NCBI GenBank assembly: GCA_007132395.1
Contig: SLOR01000112.1
Coordinates: 1-7,090 of the forward strand
Direction of reading: 5' to 3'
DNA: 7,090 nt
Source of the DNA: Bacteroidales bacterium
GTDB taxonomy: Bacteria > Bacteroidota > Bacteroidia > Bacteroidales > UBA7960
Position numbers and translations under genes: made by a program. Under the pieces are notes generated by a model, which had not been told where the DNA came from, ran no database searches, and saw only the letters and a program-made list of their open reading frames with translations. Positions 6,701-7,090 of the stretch are shown here, one piece after another. Each line of letters starts with the position of its first letter. Positions within the stretch are counted from its first letter, which is position 1.

Positions 6701-7090
6701 CGGTCATAGCCAGCGACACCAGCCATACCCTTGTGCCGGGAATTTCTTTGATTTTTTGCGTACAAGCCTCCAGTGTAGAACCCGTGGTAATCACATCATC
6801 TACCAGCAAAATATTTTTACTGCGCAGGCGCTCAGGTTTTACGATACTGAAAACGGTTTCCACATTTTCCCATCTCCTGAATCGTGTTTTGCGTGTCTGG
6901 GTTTCGGTTTTTTCCGTTTTAACGAGGTTGGAAAGTTCCAGGGGTCTGCCGAAAGTTTCTGCGATACCGTGTGCAATAACCTCGCTCTGATTAAACCCCC
7001 TCTTATGTTGCTTCCGGGCATGCATAGGCACGGGAATAATCATATCAACGGGTTGCCACAGCTCGCTCCCGTTGAGTTCGGAGCCCAGCA
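6696..7090 (-). CDS. ComF family phosphoribosyltransferase-like protein (partial, N-terminus beyond the window)
   Basis: This is the C-terminal part of a ComF-type protein, related to the competence factor ComF/GntX and carrying a type I phosphoribosyltransferase fold. In species where ComF has been studied it takes part in DNA uptake during natural transformation; here the role is unproven. The frame stays open to the right edge, giving about 131 codons. It shows LGSEL near the edge, VDMIIPVPMHARKQHKRGFNQSE (the VP-x-H and RGFNQSE ComF signatures) and the PRPP-binding loop ILLVDDVITTGSTL (loop codons at 6774-6803). An internal ATG at 7043 is not the real start, because conserved family sequence continues upstream of it. 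Full-length family members are usually 220-240 residues. Any N-terminal zinc-finger cysteines would lie outside the window. It ends tail-to-tail with the lamin-tail gene. Confidence 0.92.
   Translation of the reverse strand, partial: LGSELNGSELWQPVDMIIPVPMHARKQHKRGFNQSEVIAHGIAETFGRPLELSNLVKTEKTETQTRKTRFRRWENVETVFSIVKPERLRSKNILLVDDVITTGSTLEACTQKIKEIPGTRVWLVSLAMTV

Noticed and set aside
6352..6765. Leftward 137-codon frame overlapping the end of the lamin-tail gene and the ComF-like gene
   Set aside because: It overlaps both well-supported genes in a different frame, and its translation has no recognisable motif.
1..7090. A defence, mobile or biosynthetic gene system
   Set aside because: All five genes belong to recognisable families. 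There is no transposase, integrase, CRISPR repeat, toxin-antitoxin pair or nuclease motif. Gene order and base use look like ordinary chromosome.

Overview
The window reads as ordinary chromosomal DNA from a member of the Bacteroidota. Several signs agree: a eukaryote/archaea-type single-chain glycyl-tRNA synthetase, starts with no clear Shine-Dalgarno sequence, two TAnnTTTG-type -7 boxes, a large secreted lamin-tail protein with a FSPNNDG-type C-terminal module, and a long palindromic repeat of a kind I recall from this phylum. I cannot fix genus or species. No plasmid, phage, CRISPR or transposase signature is present.

Layout. Positions 1-278 hold no convincing gene. They contain an imperfect hairpin-forming repeat (131-256) that ends in an A-run and may terminate the leftward transcript. 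Three leftward genes follow, transcribed in the order asd (2891-3886), lipid/diacylglycerol kinase (1835-2803), glyS (279-1805). The kinase and glyS are 29 bp apart with no promoter visible between them, so they are probably co-transcribed. The 87 bp between asd and the kinase carry a -7-like box and two tandem small hairpins, so the kinase-glyS pair may have its own promoter and a structured leader. A 206-bp divergent intergenic region (3887-4092) separates asd from a rightward 865-residue secreted protein (4093-6690). That protein has a signal peptide, an N-terminal beta-rich domain, two copies of an Ig-like plus lamin-tail unit, and a C-terminal FlgD/CHU_C-like module. It converges tail-to-tail, with a 5-bp gap, on a leftward ComF-family phosphoribosyltransferase that runs off the right edge (6696 to beyond 7090).

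The genes do not form an obvious pathway. They cover translation (glyS), lysine/threonine/methionine and cell-wall diaminopimelate supply (asd), lipid phosphorylation, natural-competence-type ComF, and an exported surface protein. The least routine items are the secreted lamin-tail protein, the 126-bp palindromic repeat, the twin-hairpin leader of the kinase, and a small palindrome that spans both stop codons at the convergent gene ends. I found no evidence of a new multi-gene system.
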